64,000 bases of DNA, from positions 61,934,360 through 61,998,359 of the forward strand of contig CM060171.1 in NCBI GenBank assembly GCA_030549775.1. The letters run 5' to 3'. The first letter of the stretch is position 1. Each line of letters starts with the position of its first letter. Both the position numbers and the translations under genes were made by a program. Positions 50,322 through 62,247 of the stretch are shown here, in pieces. Below the pieces are notes generated by a model. It was not told where the DNA came from. It did not search any database and worked only from the letters and a program-made list of their open reading frames with translations. The stretch comes from Tamarix chinensis. Its lineage: Eukaryota > Streptophyta > Magnoliopsida > Caryophyllales > Tamaricaceae.

Positions 50322-50778
50322 GTTTTTCAATCTAGATGTATCCCACTCAAAAGTAATTATTACAAATTAATTGAATTATAAGTTTAATAATTCACAAGTC
50401 GCTTATGCTTAGAATGAATTAATCTCAAATGTATCATGCTATTTTGTATGTGTACACACACACACACACACACAAATGATGAGAACACATTTCCAAAAAT
50501 ATATCAATATTCAAGCTGCTCATACTTAGAAAGAGTTCACATACATACATACATACATACAAACATAGAAAAACATTAGATCGTGGTTCAAATTACAAAA
50601 GATATACATACTATAGGTTTAAAGCAATAGCAGCACTTTACATAACAAAAGGTTACTAAAGTCAAAACACTTAAATAAAAAAAGATCATAACAATCATAC
50701 TAAATTCCCCGGTAGCCTTGTAAAGCTCAACTAATAATTATTACTCTCAAAGTCCACTTATCTCGATATGCCATATGT

Positions 50779-51777
50779 TGCAACACCCCCAAAATTCATT
50801 ACTGAAAATTTTAGTTTTATTTAAAATTTAGTGGAAGAAAAAAACAAGAACCATGAATTTTGAGGATATTACCGCCACACTTAGTACCAAACCGATTTTC
50901 TCCTACTATTCCAGTACCAAGTGCTAAGGCTAAAAGAATAAAATACAATTTGCTCAAATTCAAACTTTATTTAAATTAGAGTAGCACAAATAGTTTTGTT
51001 ATAAGAATGGAACCCATCAATGGTGGTTATAATAATAAGATCATATTTAAATTAGGAATTAAAAGATGAAAGAGTGAAACCCTAGAAATTTTTGGATAAT
51101 CCTTACGCTATTTCCCGTTGCCCACATGAATAGCACATGCAATGGATTTGTAAGGGACACTACCTGTAGAATAGGTAGGGGCCCACGAATGGAACCCTTT
51201 AGTACTATGGTACCGAGTAACCCTTTAAACTAGACTGAAAGGTAGGCTCGAATACAACACAACATGCATAAACAATATACACATATAATAAGAAATGCAT
51301 GACACAACATCCACATACTTAGCAAGTCCATCACGTATCCAAGGAGGGATAAGCATTGAAGCTAACTCATGTCATATCAACAGATCATAATGTGAAATCA
51401 ATACTAAATTTATTCACATCCAAGATTTTGTTTATTGAGCTCGGGACTCCCACTATTATAGCCGGTGGACCAGAATATACACATACATCTTCTAGGACAA
51501 AGCACTCATAGGCTACTATTAGAACTGGTGCACCGGTACACATAATATAATCCATCTAGGTCTGGCTCAATTGTCTTTCACTTTACATGATTAGTATTTT
51601 TCATTTTAATTAGCACAATAGTTCCATTTATTTGCCTCATGGGGGAGATCAAGAACCTGGAGATGTAAAGGTACACGGTTATACTAGTGCATACAAGCTA
51701 TTCAGTACCCTTTAACTATCAACCCAGGAACACAAAGATACCTTGGTCGTACTAGTGCATACAAGCTACACAGTACC
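50779..51777 (-). mobile_element. Long-LTR family copy 3, sense-end part
   Basis: It begins TGCAACACCCCCAAAATTC, a mutated form of the family terminus, and has the hairpin (50878-50923, one mismatch) and a drifted unit cluster (51448-51537, CACTATTATAGCCGGTGGAC at its start). Copy 4 interrupts it at 51778; it resumes at 55176. The CACTA relic lies to its left. Confidence 0.8.
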
Positions 51778-54700
51778 TGTAATACCCTTAAAATTTACTA
51801 CTAAAAAATTTCGTTTAATGAAAATGTTTCATAGAAGCGAAATAACAAAATGTAACTTATGGGGATATTACCGCCACACTTAGTACTAGACCGGTTCACT
51901 TCTACCATTCCAATACCAAGTGCTAAGGCTGAATGGGATTAACATCAAACATAAGTCGATAATTAAAATGAGCATTCATAAAGGAAATGAACTATTAACC
52001 ATATAGAAAATCAGAGTGTGGTAACGAAAGGTACAACCCAAAAGTAAGGATTTAAAGTTCTAAACGACAGAAATATCATACAATAGAATAAAACTAAATT
52101 ATAATGATATAGGGGAAAAATGGAAGATAGACTCTGACCATGTCACTCTCAACCCCTAGGCTAGGTCCAGGCTCAACTCTCAGCCCCACTTGTTGCCATG
52201 TAAGTGTCATAGGCATCGAAGATAGAATCACCGACCTGCACCAAGTCAAAAGGGTCTTTTGCTGTGGGAATGAGCAGCACCCATGAAATGGGTGGTCAGT
52301 ACGCTACGTACTAAGCAAGGTAACCGTGCAACTAAGGCTAGATATATAAGGCACATAACACAAGCATGATCTTATAGGAAACATACAATAATACAGATAA
52401 TGAAGCCAGGTTACATTCCAGATAAACTTGTTCTTTAGTTCTCTTAACAATATACTCATTTCACACATACTCTTTATTAATCCATACGAGTGCGGGAACC
52501 CCACTATTATGGCCGGTGGACCAGAACAAATACAGGGTAGAACTCTCCTGACCAATATTATTCACCAATGGACCGGTTTTCAAGGAAAAATGCTCCTGGC
52601 CACTATTATTTGCCGGTGGACCGGTCTGGCCCCGACTCACATGGTGTTTCACTGTAAGTTCTTAGTATATTTCCCACGTCTTAGCTTCATTATGTTTGGT
52701 TTGTTGAGCACGAAATCCCCCACTATTATAGCCGGTGGACTGGAAATCATGCAGGGTAAAACGCTCTTGGTCATTATTATTTGCTGGTGGCTCATTTTCT
52801 AAGACACCTCGGCTCCTGGCCACTATTATACTCCGATGGACCAGTCTGGGCCTAGCTCTACAATTTTCCTCTATAAATGATTAGTGTCTTATTCGATAAT
52901 TTTTCACCCTTGACATACATGCCACCAATCTTCTACTTCTATCCTCTCAAGAAGGGCCCGTCCCATATCTTGAGACTCTGACACCTCCTTACAGCCCCAA
53001 CATCCCTTCCTTATTCCACTACTCACACTAGAAGCCCAATTCCGAGGTGTGTGGGTCAAGGCTCACTACCTCATACCACTAAGCCCATTCATAGTCCTCT
53101 GTAGGGTTTTCTCCTTTGCCTATGTGGCCTATGTGGGCCATCCTCCTTTGCCTCACATAACCCAAACTATTTTAACATCCCCACACGTCACGACCCTTAG
53201 ATTCAACCCTCACTTCATACCTCACTCATCCTCATTTATTTTTTTATTATTATTTCCTTTTTACTTTCCCACATTCCCAAATAAGGGTTTCCTCCTAAGC
53301 CCTAGCTCGGTCTCCTATGAACCCTTATACTATCCCACGTATTATTTTTCACTCGAAGCCTCCAATCACCCAAACAACTTTTCCAATACCTTCCTCATTC
53401 CCCAAGGAAACTTTTCATATGTAAAGTTCGCCCCCATGCGAACTCTAATTATCCCATGCAAACCGTCGAAACTTTTCATGCAAACCCTTGTTTTTCCCAT
53501 GCAACCCTTAGATTCTCACACTCTTTCATTTAATTTAAGTCTCCTTTTATTCACCCACTCATGGATCATGGATTATTTAAGTCATTCCTATCTATGTTAG
53601 CCAACTTACTTCCCCTTGGTTATCTTATTTTCCCATTTTTCTTTTTCATGCTTCCATCCCACATTACCACATTAAATACCCTAACATTCATGTCCTAAAG
53701 GGCCACATCACATCACATCACAACTTGCAGCATATCCATATTAGCACATACCAGAAGAAAGCACATGAACATACCTCTCTTCCAAGCTGCGCTACACATA
53801 AAACGGTTAAGATAATAACACAAGGTACACAACATATAATTATAAGTGGCATCCAAGGCATGTAAGACATATAGCACACATAAAGCCTTAGCTATACCCT
53901 TACCTAAAATGATGCTGGGCTTGGAGCACGCTCCTATGCCTCCTTAGGGTTTTGACTTGATTCACCTAGGCTTGGTGGCGGAACACGCGGTAGCGGTGGA
54001 GGAGGAAGAGAGGTGGAGAGATGGGTGTATAGGCTAGGGGAGAGGGACGTAGAGTAAGGTCTCCTAGTTGGTTTGGAGGGTAGAGGTGGTGTTATTTGCA
54101 GAGGAATTGGTGGTGGAAGGTGGCGCGAAGGGCAGCAGGAGGTCGAAGTGGGTTGTTCAGGAGGGTGACTTTGCATGGCTGGGGAGGCTCGTGCAGGGCA
54201 AGGCAAGGAAGGAGGGAGGCTCAGTTCTGTAGAGGGTGGTGTAGGGAAGGCTTTGGTGGGCAATATGGGCGGTGGTGACTAGTGATGGTCGACGGCGGAG
54301 AAACGACGATCTGTTTGGGCAGTGGCGTGAGGTCAGGTTTTCTAGGCTACAAAAATTGAACCTAATTATGGCTGCCTACAGGGTATATATATAGGTCGAT
54401 TAGAGGGAAAAAAGAAAGAGGAGAGTGGGAAAATAGGGGCAAGGGGTATAGGTGCACTGGCCGGTGATGGTAGGCTGGCGCAAGTCTACCATTGTAGGCC
54501 ATGTTTAACGGGAAGAAGGACTAGGCACACGCAGGAGAGGGAATGGATGGCTAGGTCGAAATGATAGGGGAGTCAGGGGGAAGAGAGGGGAGGAATGGCT
54601 TGTCAAATGGCGTGGTCGGCGGTAGAAATTATGTCGTTGATTGGGGAGTTGCAGGCATGTGTCGAGAAGAAAAAGGGGGGATGGACCGACAGTCCAGGAG

Positions 54701-55170
54701 AAAAGAAAGAAAGAAAGGAAAAAGAATAGGGTCGGTGCGGGCCATGTAGGAGGAAGGAGGGGACTAGGCCGAAGCCGGGTTGGCCCAGGTTGGGGGAAAA
54801 AAGAAAAAGAAAAGAAGAAGGAAGAGAAGAAAAAGGAAAGAAAAGGAAGAAGAGAGGGAAAAAAAGAAAAAAAGGTCGGTTGGGGTTAATTAAAATATTT
54901 TGGGTATTCTGGGATATTTAAAAATATTCATATTAAAATAATAATTAAATTATCTTTTTAGGTTAATTTAGGGTTTTTGAAAGTTTTTCCTAAATTCCAT
55001 TTTAATTAGCAAAATACTCAAATTTTTCCTAATTAAATTATTTATTAATTTCTCCTAGATTTTCCTTAATTAATTCCCTCTTATTTTAAAAAAATAATTA
55101 ATTTAATTAATTTTTCTAATAAATCCTTATTTTGCCATATTTTTCTAAATTAGGGTTTTAGGGTATTTTA
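51778..55170 (-). mobile_element. Long solo LTR, copy 4 (3393 bp, TSD GTACC), lacks the predicted intron
   Basis: Ends TGTAATACCC and GGGTATTTTA (last bases TA, expected CA) with duplications GTACC at 51773-51777 and 55171-55175. Present: hairpin (~51877-51925), clusters A (52500-52625) and B (52720-52846) with three drifted units each, second splice donor (53903), 62-bp block (53904-53965), GC-rich leader, TATA-like run (54381-54394), eroded palindrome (~54490). Absent: the 640-700-bp GT-AG segment. The leader runs directly ...AAGCCTAG|GTGAATC at 53966/53965, the exact join predicted for splicing. It is nested in copy 3. Confidence 0.9.
53904..53965 (-). other. 62-bp block of copy 4 joined directly to the leader
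   Basis: This is the counterpart of 22205-22266 and 39581-39642, same length, with GGAGCACGCTCC kept. The base after it (53966) is the last base of the leader exon, with no intron between. The following donor reads TTTTAG|GTAAGGG. Confidence 0.65.
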
Positions 55171-55175
55171 GTACC

Positions 55176-55885
55176 CTACCGACAAGGACACCTAATCGAT
55201 AAATATGCATGCCCCCTAAATAGGTCCATAGAGTTAGATAGAAAAAGATGTAGGGCTTAGCTAGAGCACTAAGGCACACCAACAAATACCATAATAATCA
55301 TGGGCTAAACCATGTCTTTAGGATAGCAACACTAAAAGAGCCACCATTCCCGATCTCGAGGTCTTCTACTTTAATTATTAGTGTCTTAATTAAGGTGACT
55401 ACGAGAAGCACATCAACCATATATTTATTCACTTCCATTTATTTCTGATATCATTAAGTAATCCTTATTCATACAGTTATCCATGATAACTTACAGAAAT
55501 CACTAAGGCTATCATTATCTCATCGAATTCCAACTCAGGATTCATTTCCACTTGTTCACATGCCATAAGAGTTATCATATCATAATCACATTACGATTTT
55601 AGAGTCTGGTTAGTTCACATCGAAGGATCCTGCACACATAACCCTAACATGCCCTTAATTTACACCTAACACCCAATACCATGCATGATTAATGATTAAG
55701 ACACCTCTTTTATGAATATAAGAATAACACCATACCACAATCTTAATTATCCATCAAATCATAAGTTAGGCCATGTTCTTGTGATATTTCCTTATTTTTC
55801 AAACACCCTTATCTTGCTATTTAATGTTATTTGAGCTTTATTATGAAACTCCGTTAATCCGTTGACATGTTAAATACAGGTTACT
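55176..55885 (-). mobile_element. Copy 3 continued, strongly diverged
   Basis: Directly after the GTACC duplication the host sequence resumes. CTTCTACTTTAATTATTAGTG at 55364-55384 matches the spacer that follows each unit cluster in the family, so this is copy 3 beyond the nested insertion. Similarity then fades; the far end of copy 3 is not located. Confidence 0.5.
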
Positions 55886-56890
55886 GATTTACCCCTATCA
55901 TTTCTACAAAATTACCAAAATTTCCCTTGCTGGTAAAATTATTAAGTCATCCATCTTTACTTGCTAAATTACCATATTACCCTCTATGTTGTATAATTAC
56001 CAAATTACCCCTTACTCGTTTTAGGTTATAAAATTATCCTCTATACTTATTAAATCACCAACTTTACCTCTTATACTTACTAAGTTACCAATTTACCCTT
56101 CCAGTAAGTTAGATTACCATATTATCCTTTATACTTATCTAACTTATCAAATTTTCCTTAGGCTCATTAAGTCACCAATCACTCTTTATATTTGTTACAC
56201 TTAACAGATTTCCCATTTGGTTGGTTAGATTACCAAATTGTCCTTCTCCATTATTATAATTACCAAATTGCCTTTCTCCACTATTATAATTACCATTTTG
56301 CCCCTCTTTATTATTATATTTACCATTTTGCTCCTCTTTCTAAAAATCACCAAAACACCCTTCCTTTACACCAATTTACCATTTTACCCTTCTATTTTAT
56401 TAAATTACCATTTGATCTTTCCCTTATACTAATTTTCTATCTTACCATTCTAATTTACCAAATTATCATTTTACCCTTTTATTTCATTAAATTACCAAAA
56501 TACCCTTCCTTTATACTAAATTACCATTTTACTCTTTTGCTTCATTAAAATACCAAAATACCCTTCCTGTACACCAAATTACTATTTTACCATTTTACAT
56601 TACATAATTATCAAAATACCCTTCCTTTATACCAAATTACCATTTTACCCTTCTACTTCATTAAATTACCCTTTCTCCCCTTTACTTTACAAAATAACCA
56701 TATAAGCCTTTCCTTATGCTAAATTACTAAAATACCCTTCTCCTTTATTAAATTAGCAATTTATCCCTTTACCTCACCAAATTACCAACATGCCCTTTCT
56801 TTTTTTTTAATTTACAAAAATACCCTTTCCATTTTATTTAATTGACCAAAATACTTTATCACACCAAAAAAGTACCAAATTATCCCTTTA
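55886..56890. repeat. Degenerate minisatellite, unit like TTACCAAATTACCCTT
   Basis: About 1 kb of alternating words ATTACCA(A/T)(A/T)TT, TACCCTTC and TTTATTAAA, mostly 25-32 bp apart, all in one direction. Examples: TTACCATTTTACCCTTCTA near 56370, TACCAAAATACCCTTCC near 56490. Strand bias is extreme (very few G on the plus strand). Long open frames here are products of the repeat, not genes. Confidence 0.8.
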
Positions 56891-57979
56891 TCTAGAAAGA
56901 ATAGATATTACAATGAATGATTCATTTCCATTTGAATAGAATGAGCACAAAAAATTTTGAAAATGTCTCCACTAGTGATGAATATAAAAGTGAAAAGTTA
57001 AAAATTAATTGTAAGTAGGAGTAAGAATTGATTTAGTCAATTAATGATAGGTTAACAAGTTATTTTGTATGCCACCTCATAAATTCTATTTATACTTATT
57101 CACTAATATGTAGTCATTGGAGTAAAATAGCAAGTATCTATTCCCTAAGCAATAAGAAAATTTCTTAGCATTTAATGTTGACTAGTCGATCAATTGACTA
57201 AACTAGTTTATCGGTTATACATAATAGTTAATCAATTTTTCAAACCTAAAAAATAAATATCTTAAAACTTTATATGAAAAATATACCATTACACAAACCA
57301 ATTGGTGTGTTTAAACAAAGATGAATGGTTTTATGTAAGAGAAAAATCCATAGACTGGTTAATTAAACTACCTGATCAGTTTTCAAAATGATTCAATCAG
57401 TTTAGGAAAACTAATCGATGTATTGAAACAAAGACAAATAGGATTATGTGGTAGAAAAATCCATGGGCTAATTAGTCAAACCATTTGATTAATTTTAAAG
57501 CTAGTTAATTAGTTTACTTAGCTAGTTGATATTTTTGAGTTTTAATACATTGAATGCCTTGTGTTTGAATCAAACTAGTTGATCAATTATGAGACCTATC
57601 AACTAGTTCTTAATCGAACTAATTATGATATAAAAACACTTTTAAAAGAGTTTTTGATTAAAATCAATATGGATTTCTTTTTATCAAATACTATTTTGAG
57701 GAAGATTTTAAAACATCCCAAGAGATTAAAATCAAAATTGTTTTTCTCATTCCATTTTACAAGATATCCTAAGACATAAAAAATACACCTTGAGATCGAG
57801 AGTCTTGGTTGTCTTGATATAGTATTTTCTTGTGCTTTAAAACTTGATTGATTTTTTAAATGTGCCCTTTGAGAAATTAGTTGTTTAAATGTTTTTTTAT
57901 CTCTTTTTTTTATCAATTATTATTCATGCACATTTTAGTAAACACATTAGTTCTCTAAACCCATTTGTTATCATCAAGA
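56891..57979. other. AT-rich DNA with an array of CTAGT/GATCAATTG dyads
   Basis: From 57180 to 57620 words such as GACTAGTCGATCAATTGAC, AAACTAGTTGATCAATTATG and CTAGTTAATTAGTTTA recur every 25-60 bases. Similar text occurs at 15760-15910 and 17090-17290. No gene is supported here: the short open frames at 57579-57916 lack any domain. Confidence 0.5.
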
Positions 57980-60259
57980 TAAGGAAAAATACATTTTTTG
58001 ACCTATGAGGTCAATAATAGGTACCGATTCATAAATAGTGAAATCATCAAGGTAGCCCTCACTACTTGTAAAACAAAATATAGGACATAATTTGTAAGAT
58101 TAAGCAACACCCATAAAAATGATGATTAATAATTACGCATTGAGTAATGTAAAAATACAGTCATACTAAAGGGACTACATAACACATAAGGACATATTAA
58201 AGGACTAGTCATGCATGTTAATTAAAAAAAATGAGAGGGTTTCCAATACTAATCGAAAGATTTTCAAGGCACATGAGTAAACACTTTCATTTATTTAATT
58301 TTTTTAAGTTTAAGGACCCCACTATTCATAATTGGTGGAACGATAAAAAAAATAACCTCAAGACATAACGTTTATCACCACTATTCTCATTTAGTGGAAC
58401 AAACTCGTACAACCCTAGAGTAATACAACTCTAGCCATTATTCTTATGCAAATGAATGAATATGTGTAATCTCAGGATATAACACTCCTAGTTACTATTC
58501 TCATCTAGTGGAACAAATAAGTACAACCAATATTGACTCATGTGATCTTTCACTTTAAATATTAATTTCCTATTAGAATGCTGATTAGTTTTATATTATC
58601 ATACAAGCTTATGTTAAATGAGCAAGATACATAAAAGACAATAAAAATATAGCAACCCACTCGAACATTTTTCAAAAATCCTATAAGACCCAACATTATT
58701 ATCTTCCAACATAAACCATCATCATAATTCTTATCCACATTTACAATCCATTCTCTGTGACAAAAATAAGATGGTGGATCATGGCAATATGCTAGAGTTA
58801 CAAGACCACAAATTAATCAAGTAATAACACATCAACTCATGCTTGCACATAGCATTCATAATCCCTTAATATATTATAATAATATCATAATGACATCAGC
58901 ATCATTATTTACAAAATATAACAATACTAGCATGAAATTACACATAACTTACACATAACATCAAATCCTTATTCTAAGACATGTATTCTTACCTAAGCAT
59001 GCCATTGATTTCTAATCAAGAATAAACCATAAGTCTCATTCCTTCAAGGTTTCTGAGGATCATCTAAAAGCTAAGAAAATAAAACTTGATCAAGATAGTA
59101 TGATGGGTGAGAAAGGAAGGGCAAGGTAAGAGAAATGAGATAAGAGAGCTACCATAGGCTAGTTGAGAAGAACTAGATAAATAGTTCCCTTGGCAAGTTG
59201 CACATGCTATCGGTGGAGGAGCACAAACGTTTAGAGGAAGTGAGAACGAAGTTGGGTAAGGGAGAGCAAAAAGATCGACAAGATAGAATACATGCTCAAG
59301 AAGGTAGTAATTAGGCTTGGAAATGAGGAATGCACACTCGATAAGGTAGAACACAAGCTTAACAACACCCACACTTTTGATAAGGAAGGGTAATTGGCCA
59401 AGACCGATAGAGAGTGAGCTTGGAAAGAAACCAAGAATAAGGAATAACAACCTACTCAATATGGCTTACTTTTTAAGCAATTCTACTTGCTTAGCAAGAC
59501 CAACCAACACTAAGTGGAACCAAGAAACATCATTAAGAGAGAGATAATGACTAACAAAGATTGAGTGAGAGTAACAAAACAAGATGAGAGATGTTAACTA
59601 AGGGATAAAGTAAAAAATGGTGGTGAAAATGGAAGAACATTGAACAAAGGGGGTAGAGATGGAGGAGTTAGGGTGGTGTTTAGATGGGTGCTATACGAAG
59701 TATGATGGTGTCAATAATGATAATGTTCTAGAAGGGTAGTGGATGGGAAATTGCTTAAAAAATTAATGAGAGAATTATCTAAGCAACAAAGAGGACAAAG
59801 TTTGGTTGATGAAATTAATGAAAAAAAATGGGAGGGGTTGTGTGTGTGTGTGTGTGTTTTTGTGTGTGATTATAGTGAGGGAGCTGGGTAGTGACGTTAA
59901 GTAATGGAGATGGTATGTGGGAAACAATGGGAGAAGAATTAGGGGATGAGATAGTGGTATATACACATGAAAGCAGTGAAAGATAGATTTTGAGTTATTG
60001 TTGGGGGTTTGGAAAAATTGGGGGGTTCTTATTTGCCTAACCAAATCAAACTAGATTTAGGTGGCTAGGGAATATGGCTACATAGAAGAAAAGAAAGCAA
60101 AAGGAAGAAGAAAATGAGAGAAAAGGAAAAGAATAAGGGAAGAGAGAAAACAAGATTTCAGAATTATAAATAGAGTAAAAATTATTCTTAAAATATTAAT
60201 ATGAAGCTTTGAATAATGATCATTCAAAATAAAGGTTTTATTAAATTAGGTGTATTACA
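57980..60259 (-). mobile_element. Long-LTR family copy 5, old and 5'-incomplete
   Basis: It has AAGCAACACCCATAAAAATG (58104-58123, compare copy 4 GAGCAGCACCCATGAAATG), drifted units CACTATTCATAATTGGTGG (58319) and CACTATTCTCATTTAGTGG (58379), the spacer CTTTCACTTTAAATATTA (58548), a splice-donor block CTTAGGTAAGAA (minus, 58989-59000), and an end GGTGTATTACA at 60259. The CCGGT dyads have become TTGGT or TTAGT. No target duplication is visible. A (GT)n run lies at ~59838-59870. Confidence 0.6.
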
Positions 60260-60639
60260 AATATAGCCTCAAGTCATTTAATTGTTATCTTTTATACATT
60301 TGGATGTTTATTTTTGTAGTAAAGTTGGTTGTAACAATCTCAATAGTTTTATGGATTATTAACTATATTAAAAAATGATTCTTAATTTCTCAATTATTGG
60401 AGAAACTTCCCTAGATATCTCTTATTAATTGTTAATGTTGTTAAAATCTAATTATTTGCCCTCATATTAACTAGTTTCCATTTTTATGCTTGCGTAGTGA
60501 AAAATGTTGCGGAAGAGAGTATAGATATTGGGGATAAATTAAAGAGTCGTCCTCTAAGTTTTTCACAAGATATGTATTCTATTCCTTATACTTCACTAAC
60601 CCTATTGCCCCTAACATTATTGATCATGCTAAAACATGT
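60260..60639. other. AT-rich spacer, nothing recognised
   Basis: AT-rich sequence between LTR copy 5 and the hAT transposase remains; the latter may begin a little earlier than marked. Confidence 0.4.
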
Positions 60640-62235
60640 AATATTATTAAACCTAATATTACGAAGTATAGATCATGGGTGTGGGCAAACTATAAGAAGC
60701 TACTATGAATTGTAATATGCAATATGTTTTTTCTCCATTAAAAGGGACTTAAAACTTAAGCAATTACTTCAAATGTTGTAAAAGATACCCACCAAATGTA
60801 GACAAGAAACAAAGACTTCATGCACAATAATAAACTCTAAGTGTATACTAGAGGATTGTCTTTGTAAAAGGTCATTTAATAGTGTATATCATGGAAATCA
60901 TTAGCTAAAATGATAGTCCTTGATGAGTTACCCTTTATATTTGTTGAAAGGGAGGGCTTTAAAAGATATATGCAAGTCTCAAAACCAAGAGTTTACTTCC
61001 TTCTCGAACCACAATTTCTAGTGATGTTCTTGAATTTTTGGTGATGAAGGAGAAAAGGAATTTGAGTGCATTATTCAAGAAACATTTAGTTAGAGTTTGT
61101 CTTACCACCACGTCATGGACTTCATGTTAGATTTTGGCTTATATGGTCCTAATTACTCACTTCTTTGACAAGAATTGGAAGCTGGATGATGTGATTCATG
61201 CATATTGAGTCTTGTTGAGTTTGGTTTGTTGTTAGATATGTTAGGTCTTCTTCATCTAGAATGAAAAAACTTAAGATATGTGTTGAATAGAAGAAAATAT
61301 AATCCAAAAAACTCCTTTTTTTTGTATGTAGAAAATAAGCGGATCTCTACCTATTTGATGTTAAATGCTACTTTGTACTTAAAGAAAGCTTTTTGATTTG
61401 TAAAAAATAGATAAAAATTACTAGGATGAAATGGAGAAGATAAAAGGTGTGTCTAACCATGAGGATTGAGACCACATTTGTGCCTTACTTCCATTCTTGG
61501 AATCTTTTTTACACTGCTAAAAGAATCTTTGGTTGATTATTTTCTTGAGGAATATGTATTTGCAAGAGATTATTGTGTTTTTGAATATGATTTTATATTG
61601 CATGTGATGGTGACAATTTTGATATGGGTGAAACGATGCTAAGTATGAAGATCAAATATGATAAAGGTCTAAAAATAAAAATTTTTTGTTTATTGTAGTT
61701 ATAATTGATCCTAAAAGTAAGATGAAATATGTTGAATGGGAAATTAACAACTTTTTTGGGGTTGAGATTGGTTATGAGCTACTTGCAAATGTTTAGGGCA
61801 CTTTAAATAATTTATCTAAATTCTACGCTTCAAAGGTTAACTTTTCTTCAAGTTTGTAACAATATTTTGTTTTGAATGAAAGTGAGGCTATTTTAGGTGC
61901 CATATGTAAAAAATACAACATATATGATTGAGAAACAATTTTATGATTTTTTTTTCAAGCTATAGTCATTTTTGTATGCTAAATATATTCCCTTGGATAG
62001 ATATTTAGATGAGAAATTGTATATTGTTCCTACTAGTTGAAGTTTTGATATTTTTTCTTGGTGGAAGCATGATGGCAAGGATATTGAAGTTCTTTCTCTG
62101 ATTATCAAAGGATGCATCGACCATGTCTATATCAACAGTTTCTTAGTAGTCGTGTATTATATTCGTTTTGAAGTTTGTTAACTCCTAGGATGGTGGAAGC
62201 TTAAATTTACACTCAAGGTTGGTTGCAATAATCTC
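60640..62235 (+). pseudogene. hAT-family transposase pseudogene
   Basis: Plus-strand pieces in order: RSWVWANYKKLL near 60670 (BED-finger-like start), LDELPFIFVEREGFKRYMQV near 60920-60980 (hAT conserved block), FIVVIIDPKSKMKYVEWEI near 61690-61750, then LDEKLYIVP and FDIFSWWKHDGKDIEVLS near 62010-62100, and the dimerisation tail SRVLYSF, LLTPRMVEA, IYTQGWLQ near 62145-62215. This is the order of Ac/RICESLEEPER-like transposases. Many stops and frameshifts; no terminal inverted repeats were found. Confidence 0.8.
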
Positions 62236-62247
62236 ATGAGCTTCCAC

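Larger units (their letters stand above)
44604..50778 (-). mobile_element. CACTA (En/Spm) transposon relic, minus strand
   Basis: The left end reads CACTACCCTAGAAAGAGG, a variant of the CACTACAAGAAAA terminus. Next is a dense field of AACCATTATTAAAA and TTTTAATAATGGTTTT words in both directions (44640-45200), as in CACTA subterminal regions. Minus-strand coding remains are TNP2 transposase, a DUF4216 segment and an Ulp1-like protease, the usual order. Its other end is not seen: an LTR of the long family abuts at 50779. Stops and frameshifts show it is dead. Confidence 0.85.

Noticed and set aside
53049..53600. 183-codon plus-strand frame in LTR copy 4
   Set aside because: It is antisense to the LTR's sense direction; copy 2 has only unrelated shorter frames at the matching place.
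56192..56548. 118-codon open frame
   Set aside because: Product of the TTACC/ACCCTT minisatellite; repetitive residues, no domain.
57579..57916. Overlapping open frames of 66 and 97 codons on opposite strands
   Set aside because: AT-rich, no domain, no neighbouring coding block.
50779..60259. A single long element from 50779 to 60259 after removing copy 4
   Set aside because: The flanks TATGT and AATAT do not match and the remaining ~6.1 kb holds two sets of array units, so two different old copies are more likely.
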